The notes under the pieces: generated by a model | Database searches by the model: none | What the model saw: only the letters and a program-made list of their open reading frames with translations | What the model was told of the DNA's origin: nothing | Shown: positions 17,763 through 25,861 of the stretch, piece by piece | Layout of the letters: every line of letters begins with the position of its first letter | Position numbering within the stretch: the first letter of the stretch is position 1 | Made by a program: the position numbers and the translations under genes | NCBI RefSeq assembly: GCF_014397785.1 | Contig: NZ_VZQQ01000055.1 | Span: 1-39,503 of the forward strand | DNA: 39,503 nt | Source: Paraburkholderia podalyriae | GTDB taxonomy: Bacteria > Pseudomonadota > Gammaproteobacteria > Burkholderiales > Burkholderiaceae | Reading direction: 5' to 3'

Positions 17763-19294
17763 CGTTCTTCTGTTGGGTGCAGCGTGCGCGTCGGCGTCTC
17801 GCGCGATACAGCCGGCGCGAGCGCTTCTACGAGGGCGACGCCAAGTTGCCCGGCGTAAAGATCTGTTCGGGTCGCTGGCGCATCACCGTAGTTGCGCCAG
17901 ATAAAGTAGTTGCTGTGTGCGGGTTCGTTGTCAAATTGCGCGTACACGTGCGAAAGCGCCGGCACGTGATCGCCATAAAAACACAGCACCGTATCGCGGC
18001 GCCGCGCGCGCAGCGCGTCGAGCAGCCGGCCGAGCATCTCGTCGGCGTTGGCCAGATGCCGCAGATAGACGGTCAGATCGCGCCATTGCTCGTCGTCGCC
18101 GAGCGAATGGAAGGCGGCGGCTTCGCCCGGTCGAACCGTTTCCAGATGCAGCGGGCCGTGGTTTTCCATCGTCATCGAGAAGATGAACGCGGGTTTTTCG
18201 CGCGGTCCGTCTAGCGCTTCGACGATCGCATCCGCGACCGCCAGGTCGGCGACGTACGGGCCTGCGCGCGGCGCGTCGGCGAACGCCTTGATGTCGACGA
18301 AGCGGTCGATCTGCAGATGTTTGAAGGCCCGCTCGCGACCGAAGAAATCCGCGTAATACGGGTGAATGGCGAGGGTCTGATAGCCGCCCTGCTTGAACCA
18401 CGAAGCGAGCGACGCGCACGTGCGCCGCACAAAAGCGTAAGGGTAAAAGCGCGCATAGCCGAGTTGCGTTTGGTCGACGCCCGTCAGCACCGCGAACTCC
18501 GTGCGCATCGTATTCGCGCCCCATGCGGGCACCGTCAGCTCGCCATGCTGGACAGACTCACGGCGTGCGAGATCGAAGTTGCGCAGGATCGACGGATCGA
18601 TAGAAATGGACAGACGCCGCGCGTCGAAGAACGACTCGCTCTGGATCAGAATGACGTCGGGCATCGTGCCTGGCGTGCCGGTCGCGAACGGACCGCTGGC
18701 AAGCGCGGTGCGTAACTGACGCACGGTGGCTGGGCGCATGCCGTTCAGCAGATACGCGATGAAAACCGCGAAAAAACCGTGGCGTTGCTGATCGTCGACG
18801 GCACGCAGTGTTAGCGGCAGGCGTGCGGCGCATGCGTAGGCAACCGCAATCGATGCGCACGCGGCGAGCAAAAGCGCGGCGATGGGCCGATGCGCAAGCG
18901 GCGTGTCCGCGACATACGCTGCGACAACTACAACGATGCCGAGCACGATCGCGACGACGGTGCCCAGGCTCAAGAACGGCAGATAAAGACGCGGATGCGC
19001 GAACAGCTGGCTGAAGAGGCTCAGGTCGGTGAACACGAACGGCTCGCGCAGCGACGCGTATTTCGCGTTGCTGACGCCCGCCAGCAGCGCGACCAGTGCG
19101 ATCGCGACGAACGCCGAAAAACGCACTCGCCCGGTGATCAACAACACGCACACGCAGAGGAACGCGATTGCCGCGACATGCAATGCAAACGCAAACGGTG
19201 AGCGACGCAGCGACGCGCGCGGCTGCGCGAGCGCTTCTGGCAGAAACGCGAGGCCGGCTGCGGCAGCGAAACTGAGCGCGAGCGTCGCGTTCAC
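17759..19294 (-). CDS. wcbQ: LtaS/sulfatase-type membrane enzyme (WcbQ-like)
   Basis: A 511-residue protein with about four to five N-terminal membrane helices (to ~residue 155) and a C-terminal alkaline-phosphatase/sulfatase-fold domain. It resembles lipoteichoic acid synthase and phosphoglycerol or phosphoethanolamine transferases. The likely metal ligand E220 is in IQSESFFD, the likely nucleophile T262 is in GANTMRTEF (matching the G-x-T-x3-EF pattern of LtaS), and MENHGP (376) and GDH (441) complete the site. The domain would face the periplasm. The start is GTG at 19294, immediately after the SDR stop. A role adding a phospho-substituent to capsule or its lipid is plausible but inferred; named wcbQ from gene order. 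Confidence 0.85.
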   Translation of the reverse strand: MNATLALSFAAAAGLAFLPEALAQPRASLRRSPFAFALHVAAIAFLCVCVLLITGRVRFSAFVAIALVALLAGVSNAKYASLREPFVFTDLSLFSQLFAHPRLYLPFLSLGTVVAIVLGIVVVVAAYVADTPLAHRPIAALLLAACASIAVAYACAARLPLTLRAVDDQQRHGFFAVFIAYLLNGMRPATVRQLRTALASGPFATGTPGTMPDVILIQSESFFDARRLSISIDPSILRNFDLARRESVQHGELTVPAWGANTMRTEFAVLTGVDQTQLGYARFYPYAFVRRTCASLASWFKQGGYQTLAIHPYYADFFGRERAFKHLQIDRFVDIKAFADAPRAGPYVADLAVADAIVEALDGPREKPAFIFSMTMENHGPLHLETVRPGEAAAFHSLGDDEQWRDLTVYLRHLANADEMLGRLLDALRARRRDTVLCFYGDHVPALSHVYAQFDNEPAHSNYFIWRNYGDAPATRTDLYAGQLGVALVEALAPAVSRETPTRTLHPTEER

Positions 19295-20080
19295 TCAATG
19301 CTCCTCGCGCGGTAGATACGACAGCCCGCCGAGAATCGCATCGGCGAGGACCGCGGGTAGCAACGGCAACAGCCGCATCCCAAATGCGAGCAGGCTCGGG
19401 AATGCAATTTCGGCCCGCCCCGCTGCCAGTTTGCGCTGGATGTGTTCGGCTGCTTTGTCGGCGGACCAGAGGAATGGTTTGTCGCCGGGAAAGACGTCGC
19501 TCATTGCGGTCTTCACGAAGCCTGGTAGAACGATCGACATGCGAATGCCGTCGCGCGACAGGATCGGACGGACTGAATCGCCGTAGGCTTTGATCGCCGC
19601 TTTGCTCGCGCAATAGGCCGGCGAAATCGCCATACCACGCAGCGCGGCAAGCGAGCTGATCAGCGCTACGTGGCCGTGTTTGCGCGCTTGCATGCGGGCG
19701 ATGACCGGCAGCACCGCGTGCATCGCACCATAGAAGTTGGTGTCGACGATCGCGGCCGTGCGCGCCAGGTCTTCCCAGTCGGTCGCGGATGCGAGCGTGC
19801 TGGCCGCGCCGGCGTTGGCGATGAGCAGGTCGATCGGATGCGCGTCGTCGAAACGGTGCAGCCAGGTTTGCATGGCTTGTGCGTCGCGCACGTCGATCAG
19901 GGCGGTCTGCACGCTTGCGCCTTTTGCGCGGCAGGCTTGTGCCGAGGCTTCAAGACGTTGCGCGTCGCGGCCGATCAGGGCTAGCACGACGCCCGGCGCT
20001 GCGTAAGTGGATGCGAGCGCGCGACCGAGACCGGCGCTCGCGCCGGTGATCACGATGTGGCGCGGCGCGGCTTTACGCAT
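19295..20080 (-). CDS. wcbP: Short-chain dehydrogenase/reductase (WcbP-like)
   Basis: A 261-residue classical SDR. The Rossmann motif TGASAGLG is at residues 12-19, NAG at 89-91, and the catalytic set is Ser142/143, Tyr156 and Lys160 (ISSLAALRG, AYCASKAA). The C-terminal ~60 residues are hydrophobic (SLLAFGMRLLPLLPAVLADAI), a form common among SDRs acting on lipid or 3-keto substrates. It overlaps kpsS by 8 bases and abuts wcbQ. Reduction of the ketone left by the oxoamine synthase would parallel 3-ketosphinganine reduction; this is inference. It belongs to the wcbO-P-Q-R-S-T order. Confidence 0.88.
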   Translation of the reverse strand: MRKAAPRHIVITGASAGLGRALASTYAAPGVVLALIGRDAQRLEASAQACRAKGASVQTALIDVRDAQAMQTWLHRFDDAHPIDLLIANAGAASTLASATDWEDLARTAAIVDTNFYGAMHAVLPVIARMQARKHGHVALISSLAALRGMAISPAYCASKAAIKAYGDSVRPILSRDGIRMSIVLPGFVKTAMSDVFPGDKPFLWSADKAAEHIQRKLAAGRAEIAFPSLLAFGMRLLPLLPAVLADAILGGLSYLPREEH

Positions 20081-21281
20081 GCGCAGCCGCCTCCAGGCGT
20101 TGCACCGCGCCAGCTACCGCCATCGCGATGCCGGTCTTCGTGTAGAAGTCGCCGTTGATTTGCGTGTGGTGAACGACGTAGTCGAGGAAGGCCTGGTACA
20201 GGTTCATGTCCGGCTGGTCGGCCTGGGTCCAGAAGTCGTCGAGCGAGCCTTGCCAGGTCAGGCTGGGCATGTTGTAGATGGCCGAACCCAGCGCCATCAA
20301 TGGGCGACGGTGGTGCAGCGCGGAGAGGCCGACCGTGCTGTTGACCACCACCGCGCCGCGCGCGTTGTCGAGCAGCGTCGGCAGATGGCCGGCGTCGATG
20401 AAACACAGGCGATCGGCAATGGCGAGGTCGCGCGCCAGTTGCAGCGCGTGGCTGCGGTAGTCGATCAGGCCAGTATCGAGCGGATGGTTCTTGATGACGA
20501 GCCAGGTGTCCGCCGGCGCGTGCGTCGCGAACGACGTCAGGACCTGGGTGATGGCCTCGCGCACGCCATCGAATGGTGAGTGCACGACGATCTGCGCGTC
20601 CGAATTCAGTTGCAGCGGGAAGATGTAATACGGCCGCTTCGAGTCCAGCAGTTCGCGAGTGACTTGATCCGAGGCTTTGTGATGCTGGCGCCGACGCAAT
20701 GCGCGGGTAGCGAGGCCGGCATATTCGAAAAAGCCGTTTCGGGGGCGATGGCTGCGGTAATGCGGGAAGCGCGGTGCGAAAAGTGTGTTGGCGGCTCGGT
20801 AGCGGATGTCGTGGAATGCGCGGTCGAAAAGGTTGTAGCCGGTGGGCTCTCCGGCCGGGCTCGAGGGCGTGAAACGGCGCTGCTCGATATACCAGGCGGG
20901 GTCGCGGGGTAGCTGCGAGCGGCCGTTTACGCCGTGCTTTTCCAACGTCAACCAATGCGGGCGGACGTAGCCTTCTTCGAATACGTGGACGCGCAGCCCG
21001 TGCGACTGGGCGATCGGGTGGATTGGGCGATGGATTTCGCGGCAGTCGCCGAACATTATTACGTCGGTGAAACTGGCAACTTTCACTTGATTGACATACC
21101 AATCGGATAATTCCCCTGCTTGCCCGCGAAAATCCGAAGCGTCGCTACTCCCGGCGTATAGCAGATCGCCACCGCAGAAGTTGACCCGATGTACAGCGTG
21201 GCCGCGCTCGCAAAGTGCATCAGCAAGTCGGCCAAAGAACGGGGAAGCCGTGCCTTGCAAGGCGAGAAAGGAGCAGTGCAT
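20073..21281 (-). CDS. kpsS: Capsule Kdo-transferase KpsS (WcbO-like)
   Basis: A 402-residue protein of the KpsS/LipB capsule family, which places the first beta-Kdo on the (lyso)phosphatidylglycerol anchor of ABC-exported capsules at the cytoplasmic membrane face. Family features are FLALQGTASPFFGRLADAL at the start, VNFCGGD, VFEEGYVRPHWLTLE and the C-terminal VIKNHPLD...NSTVGLSALHHRRPLMALG block. The ATG at 21281 gives the expected family N-terminus but lacks a strong ribosome-binding site. It is the first gene of the left-arm operon, so that operon's promoter must lie in 21282-21480. KpsC, its usual partner, is encoded about 16 kb away. Confidence 0.92.
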   Translation of the reverse strand: MHCSFLALQGTASPFFGRLADALCERGHAVHRVNFCGGDLLYAGSSDASDFRGQAGELSDWYVNQVKVASFTDVIMFGDCREIHRPIHPIAQSHGLRVHVFEEGYVRPHWLTLEKHGVNGRSQLPRDPAWYIEQRRFTPSSPAGEPTGYNLFDRAFHDIRYRAANTLFAPRFPHYRSHRPRNGFFEYAGLATRALRRRQHHKASDQVTRELLDSKRPYYIFPLQLNSDAQIVVHSPFDGVREAITQVLTSFATHAPADTWLVIKNHPLDTGLIDYRSHALQLARDLAIADRLCFIDAGHLPTLLDNARGAVVVNSTVGLSALHHRRPLMALGSAIYNMPSLTWQGSLDDFWTQADQPDMNLYQAFLDYVVHHTQINGDFYTKTGIAMAVAGAVQRLEAAAHA

Positions 21282-21726
21282 ATAGTGCGTCGAAAGCGGC
21301 CCGAGCTTCTTCCAAAAGAACGCGATACCGACGCGCTCTTCCCCCGAGATCTTGAAGTTGTTTGATTAGTTGCCGCCGGTCTTCAGCAGCGACCGAAGAA
21401 TACAACATTAAGACTTAAAAAATAACAAACACGATGCAAATTATGGAAAGTTGTTGGAAGGATACGAAGTTGGTTGGCGCCGCCTATTTCCAGTAGTTAT
21501 AATCGGCGGCCCTGCTTGTATGGGGTGAGGCGCGTCCGTCCGCCGCGCAAAACTTACAAATCGTTAGGCTCCGCAATCACCTTCGGCAAAGACATCGCGT
21601 AAAAAGTAGGTTTGGGCCCACAAAAAACGGTTGCGCCGACCTTGGCTGCAGCTTTTTGCGGGTTAGCTAGCCCTTCCCATCGATTCGCCCGACGGGTCTC
21701 AGGGAAACCAAAAGAACCACTCAAAG
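21282..21726. promoter_or_regulatory. Divergent regulatory region between kpsS and kpsE
   Basis: A 445-base intergenic region between the two operons. Its left half is AT-rich around 21400-21460, where the minus-strand promoter for kpsS probably lies; a possible -35/-10 pair (TTGTTA, 18 bases, TGTATT) is weak. The right half contains the strong plus-strand promoter at 21474-21503 and a leader of roughly 215 bases before kpsE. The leader has a near-palindrome GGGTTAGCTAGCCC at 21661-21674. I found no ops/JUMPstart element (GGCGGTAG) of the RfaH type. Confidence 0.6.
21474..21503 (+). promoter_or_regulatory. Sigma70-like promoter of the kpsE-M-T operon
   Basis: The -35 box TTGGCG (21474-21479, 4 of 6 consensus) and -10 box TATAAT (21498-21503, perfect) are separated by 18 bases. 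Transcription would start near 21510. Confidence 0.7.
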
Positions 21727-22893
21727 TTGGATAAGACGTTGGAAACTGTATCTAGCAACAACGCGGCACTGCCGCCCTCGGGGAAGAAGAAAGGGCTGGT
21801 TGAACGGATCAAGGGCGTCAACCGCATCTTTGCGCTGACTGTCGTCGTGCCGACCACCGTAGCGATCGTGTACTTCGGGCTGATCGCATCGGATGTTTAC
21901 GTCTCCGAGTCCCGGTTTGTCGTGCGTAGCGCGCAACGACAAAGCCAGACTAGCGTAGTGGGGGCACTCCTACAAGGCACCGGCTTTTCACGAGCGCAAG
22001 ACGACACGTATCCCGTCATCGACTACATTCAGTCGCGCGATGCCCTTAAGGAGTTGAACCAAGGCGGCTATATTGCTGACAGGTACGGGAATCATGGCGA
22101 CTTTCTGAGCCACTTCTCACGTGGTATCGACGATAGTTTCGAGGCGTTGTGGAAGTACTACGGCAAGCACATTGTCACGGTCGATTTCGATTCGACATCT
22201 GCGATTACTACACTTCAAGTTCGCGGATATACGGCCAATGACGCAGAAAAGATCAACGAAACGCTGCTTGAGATGAGCGAGCGATTGGTCAACCGAATGA
22301 ACGCCAGAGCGTCCGAAGATACGGTTAAGTTCGCTCAGAGCCAAATGGACGCCGCGGCCGGCAAAGCCAAAGACGCGGCTGCGGCATTAGCCACCTATCG
22401 TAATTCGCACACAGTATTCGATCCCGATCGACAGTCTGCCATGCAGTTGCAGCAAGTCACCGCGCTGCAACAACAGATGTTCGCAGCCCAAACTCAATTG
22501 ATCCAGTTGCAGTCGATCTCGCCGCAAAACCCGCAGATCCCGGTCTTGAAGACGAATATTGCCACACTCGAAAAGCAGATAGAAGGAGCAACGGGCGGGG
22601 TGACTGGCGGGAAAGATTCCTTGTCAAACAAGGCCGCTGCTTACGCGCGACTCCAACTTGATTCGCAATTTGCCGACAAGCAGTTGGCCTCGGCTATGGC
22701 CGCACTTGACAACGCTCGCGCTGAAGCGGAACGCAAACAGATTTATCTGGAAAGGTTAGTGCAACCCAATACGCCGGACGTTGCAATTGAGCCAAAGCGG
22801 ATTAAATCCATTCTGGAAGTTTTTGCACTAGGGATGATTGCGTGGGGGGTACTGAGCTTGCTCCTGGCAGGTGTGCGTGAGCATCACGACTGA
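21727..22893 (+). CDS. kpsE: Capsule export inner-membrane/periplasmic protein KpsE (WcbD-like)
   Basis: A 388-residue polysaccharide co-polymerase of the KpsE/CtrB/BexC family that links the inner-membrane ABC transporter to the outer-membrane exporter. One membrane helix lies near residues 34-58 (FALTVVVPTTVAIVYFGLIA) and another near the C-terminus (ALGMIAWGVLSLLLAG). Between them is a periplasmic region with SRFVVRSAQRQ and long helical coiled-coil segments (AAGKAKDAAAALATYR; QLQQVTALQQQM). No ATG is available: the start must be TTG, at 21727 or 21739, and neither has a strong ribosome-binding site, which may limit translation. It is the first gene after the promoter at 21474-21503; kpsM follows 12 bases downstream. 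Confidence 0.9.
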   Translation: MDKTLETVSSNNAALPPSGKKKGLVERIKGVNRIFALTVVVPTTVAIVYFGLIASDVYVSESRFVVRSAQRQSQTSVVGALLQGTGFSRAQDDTYPVIDYIQSRDALKELNQGGYIADRYGNHGDFLSHFSRGIDDSFEALWKYYGKHIVTVDFDSTSAITTLQVRGYTANDAEKINETLLEMSERLVNRMNARASEDTVKFAQSQMDAAAGKAKDAAAALATYRNSHTVFDPDRQSAMQLQQVTALQQQMFAAQTQLIQLQSISPQNPQIPVLKTNIATLEKQIEGATGGVTGGKDSLSNKAAAYARLQLDSQFADKQLASAMAALDNARAEAERKQIYLERLVQPNTPDVAIEPKRIKSILEVFALGMIAWGVLSLLLAGVREHHD

Positions 22894-22905
22894 GGATTGG
22901 GAACT

Positions 22906-23697
22906 GTGCAGCACGATACCCCTCTTCTAAGGTCCCTACACATCCAACGGCGCGTTGTGGGCGCGCTGTTGATGCGCGAGATATTGACACGGTATGGCCG
23001 GCACAACGTCGGCTTCCTGTGGATGTTCTTCGAGCCGATGATGTTCACCCTCGGCATCCTTGCGCTTTGGACCATCACGAAGGCAACTCACGGCTCATCG
23101 CTTCCGGTTACGTCATTCGCAATTACAGGTTATTCGTCGGTTCTGCTGTGGCGCAACTGCGCGAGTCGATGCGCACTTGCCATCGAACCGAATCAGGCAT
23201 TGCTGTTTCATCGAAATGTGCGAGTAATCGACCTGTTCTTGGCACGCATCCTGTTAGAAATTGCAGGAGCAACAATGTCTTTCATATTCCTGACGGTTTT
23301 TTTCGTCATCATCGGACTGATGGATGCTCCGAAAGACATCACTCTGGTTATCGGAGGTTGGTTACACCTCGCTATGTTTGGTTGCTCCCTGGGATTGATT
23401 GTCGGCGCCTTGAGTGAGCGGAGCGAGACGGCGGATCGCATCTGGCACACCGTGGCCTACCTGCTCTTTCCACTCTCTGGAGCTCTTTTCATGGTCGAGT
23501 GGTTGCCGGAAAAATTCCAGAAAATCATTGTGATTCTACCAATGATACACGGCACGGAAATGTTGCGCGGCGGCTACTTTGGATCGCTGGTAAAGCCACA
23601 CTATGACATCGGCTACATGATTACCTGCGACCTGATCCTTTTGTTTGTCGGCCTGTTTCTTGTCAGGGATGCTGGCATGAGAGTTGAACCCCAATGA
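22906..23697 (+). CDS. kpsM: Capsule ABC transporter permease KpsM (Wzm)
   Basis: About 263 residues of an ABC-2 type permease that moves the finished polymer across the inner membrane. It has the N-terminal pattern of capsule permeases (ALLMREILTRYGRHNVGFLW), about six membrane helices, and a C-terminal ILPMIHGTEMLRGGYFG motif typical of KpsM/CtrC/BexB. I chose GTG at 22906, about 10 bases after a GAGG motif; TTG at 22897 is possible but too close to it. The gene overlaps kpsT by 4 bases (ATGA), so the two subunits are coupled. Confidence 0.92.
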   Translation: MQHDTPLLRSLHIQRRVVGALLMREILTRYGRHNVGFLWMFFEPMMFTLGILALWTITKATHGSSLPVTSFAITGYSSVLLWRNCASRCALAIEPNQALLFHRNVRVIDLFLARILLEIAGATMSFIFLTVFFVIIGLMDAPKDITLVIGGWLHLAMFGCSLGLIVGALSERSETADRIWHTVAYLLFPLSGALFMVEWLPEKFQKIIVILPMIHGTEMLRGGYFGSLVKPHYDIGYMITCDLILLFVGLFLVRDAGMRVEPQ

Positions 23698-24347
23698 TTG
23701 GACTCGAAGGACTGTGCAAGGACTACCACACGCGTCAAGGTCGCCGTCGCGTGCTGGACGGCATCGATTTACAGGTCAATCGAGGCGAGAAGATCGGCAT
23801 CCTGGGTCGCAACGGCGCAGGCAAGTCAACGATGATCCGCATGATCAGCGGCGCCGAATTGCCCACCGCCGGCAAAGTCCGCCGTGACATGAGCGTATCT
23901 TGGCCGCTCGCATTTGGCGGTGCCTTTCAGGGCAGCCTGACTGGTATGGACAACGTCCGTTTCATTTGCCGCGTGTACGGCGCGGACCCGAAAGTGGCGG
24001 AACCGTTCGTCCAGGAATTTTCGGAACTTGGCTACTATCTGCGCGAACCTGTCAAAAGCTATTCGTCCGGCATGCGCGCGCGACTCGCGTTTGCCATTTC
24101 AATGGCAATCGAATTTGATTGTTTTCTGATTGATGAAATCGTAGCGGTCGGCGATAGCCGTTTTCACGCAAAATGTCACCACGAACTTTTCGAGCGCCGA
24201 CGGGATCGGGCACTCATCATCGTCAGCCACGACCCTGGTTACATAAGAGAACATTGCAGCCGTGCTACCGTCCTGGTCAAAGGTAAGCTGCACTCGTTCG
24301 ATCAGATCGACGACGCTTATACCTTCTATCAGGAAAGCGCGAGCTGA
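23694..24347 (+). CDS. kpsT: Capsule ABC transporter ATPase KpsT (Wzt)
   Basis: A 217-residue ATPase powering capsule export with KpsM. Walker A GRNGAGKST is at 38-46, the ABC signature region YSSGMRARLA at 123-132 and Walker B CFLIDE at 143-148. IVSHDPGYIREHC supplies the H-loop. It is short and lacks the C-terminal carbohydrate-binding domain of O-antigen Wzt proteins, which matches the KpsT/CtrD/BexA capsule type. It has no long spacer from kpsM (4-base overlap). A 243-base stretch with no supportable gene separates it from the glycosyltransferase at 24591. Confidence 0.95.
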   Translation: MIGLEGLCKDYHTRQGRRRVLDGIDLQVNRGEKIGILGRNGAGKSTMIRMISGAELPTAGKVRRDMSVSWPLAFGGAFQGSLTGMDNVRFICRVYGADPKVAEPFVQEFSELGYYLREPVKSYSSGMRARLAFAISMAIEFDCFLIDEIVAVGDSRFHAKCHHELFERRRDRALIIVSHDPGYIREHCSRATVLVKGKLHSFDQIDDAYTFYQESAS

Positions 24348-24590
24348 GGAGTTTCGCACTGGTTCGATTGACCAATTTGTCGAACCAGTCCCCCGTCGTA
24401 TTTCAATTTGGCGACCGCCATTCCAGACGTGTCACTCAAAGGCTTGCTAAGCGTAATGCTGGACAAGACAACTTCGCGGGGATGTCCACGGCATACAACA
24501 GACCGACAAGCGACGGGCGGACTTATTATGTGCTCGACTGTGCTCATCGGCCTATCAACGAAATAGACCTCGACCCTGCGCCGCCCCTGT

Positions 24591-25847
24591 ATGAATGTAC
24601 GTCTGTATGCAGTCCGCGCTATTGGCTCGGTACTCCAAATGCTGCCCATCGCCACGGTGCGGACGCTGGTCAGAACCCTAACAGTCCACAACACACGACA
24701 CGGTCAGGAAAGGCAATTGTTGGTGGATGTTTCCGTTACTCTCCGACAAGATGCGCGCTCGGGAATCCAGCGAGCGGTGCGCGCCTGGCTGGGCGCGCTG
24801 CAAGCCCATCCACCAGCAGGATTTTGTGTACGCCCAATATTCGCAACACATCGCCACAACTACCGCTATGCTCCCGACCTGACATGCAGCACGCAGCAGC
24901 TCGAAAACGCCCAACCTGTGATTGCGGAACCCGGCGACGTCTTCCTGGGTATTGATCTAGTCGCACACTTATTGCCTCGTTGGCAGTTTCAGCTCTTGCA
25001 GTGGAAAGCCGCGGGTGTGCAAATAGACATAGTCGTTCACGACCTCTTGCCTTTGCTGCACCCCGAATGGTTCAACCCGAAGACCGTACGCAACTTCGGA
25101 CGTTGGGCGCAAGTGCTCGCCAAGTATGCGGATCATCTGATTTGCACTTCGCAATCAGTCGCAAAAGATGTGTCTCACTGGAAGGCGAACTCGCGCGTGC
25201 TCCGTCAGGGCGAAGCCCGGATATATTTGGCGCCACTTGGAGCAGACATTCTCGCGTCATCGCCCAGCCAAGGCCTACGCCCCGAGCACCATGAAATGCT
25301 GCGACAACTCTCAAATCAGGAAATTGTACTGATCGTCGGCACTGTGGAGCCCCGTAAAGGTCACGCTATTGCGCTCGACGCCATGGAGGAGTTGTGGAGC
25401 CAAGGGCGCACCACCGTGCTTGTGATCGTAGGGCGTCCGGGCTGGAAAACGAAAGACCTGCAACAACGCCTACGCACCCACCCGGAACATGGCGAGCGCC
25501 TTCTATGGATCGACGATGCCAGCGATGAGATGCTCGGACACCTCTATGTGCTGGCCAAAGGCGTCCTCAATCCATCCTTGGGAGAGGGTTTTGGCCTGCC
25601 TCTCGTAGAAGCCATGTACCACAATTGCTCACTGCTGGCTCGAAATCTCGACGTTTTCCGCGAGATTGCCGGGGAACAGATCGAGTACTTTGACGATGAC
25701 ACCTCCCAAGCTCTGGCCAAACGTATCGCGCAATGGCTGGATAACATTCCGTTGCACAAACGCCCGCCCTATAACGTGCGCACTTGGGAGGAAAGTGCTT
25801 CAGACTTGCGACGCCTGTATGCCGATCGCCCCGCGAGCCCGCTGTAA
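24591..25847 (+). CDS. GT4-family glycosyltransferase
   Basis: A 418-residue GT-B enzyme of glycosyltransferase family 4 that would add a sugar from a nucleotide donor to the growing capsule at the cytoplasmic face. The donor-binding C-terminal half shows GTVEPRKGHAIALDAM, VGRPGWKTKDL and NPSLGEGFGLPLVEAMYHN, with the E-x7-E pattern. The N-terminal half has VDVSVTLRQDARSGIQRAVR and VVHDLLPLLHPEWF, shared with capsule and mannan synthesis transferases. The ATG at 24591 lacks a visible ribosome-binding site, but an in-frame TAG at 24564 leaves no better upstream start. It ends 14 bases from the convergent gene at 25862, with no obvious terminator between. Linkage and sugar are unknown. Confidence 0.85.
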   Translation: MNVRLYAVRAIGSVLQMLPIATVRTLVRTLTVHNTRHGQERQLLVDVSVTLRQDARSGIQRAVRAWLGALQAHPPAGFCVRPIFATHRHNYRYAPDLTCSTQQLENAQPVIAEPGDVFLGIDLVAHLLPRWQFQLLQWKAAGVQIDIVVHDLLPLLHPEWFNPKTVRNFGRWAQVLAKYADHLICTSQSVAKDVSHWKANSRVLRQGEARIYLAPLGADILASSPSQGLRPEHHEMLRQLSNQEIVLIVGTVEPRKGHAIALDAMEELWSQGRTTVLVIVGRPGWKTKDLQQRLRTHPEHGERLLWIDDASDEMLGHLYVLAKGVLNPSLGEGFGLPLVEAMYHNCSLLARNLDVFREIAGEQIEYFDDDTSQALAKRIAQWLDNIPLHKRPPYNVRTWEESASDLRRLYADRPASPL

Positions 25848-25861
25848 TCCCCTTTCCTCGC

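Noticed and set aside
21220..21408. A 62-codon minus-strand ORF upstream of kpsS
   Set aside because: It overlaps the kpsS start in another frame, has no ribosome-binding site and resembles no known protein; probably chance.
21504..21726. RfaH/JUMPstart-ops element in the kpsE leader
   Set aside because: No GGCGGTAG core or close variant was found in the leader.
24368..24955. A 195-codon plus-strand ORF before the GT4 gene
   Set aside because: It overlaps the well-supported GT4 frame by more than 350 bases, and its translation is low-complexity and shadow-like.
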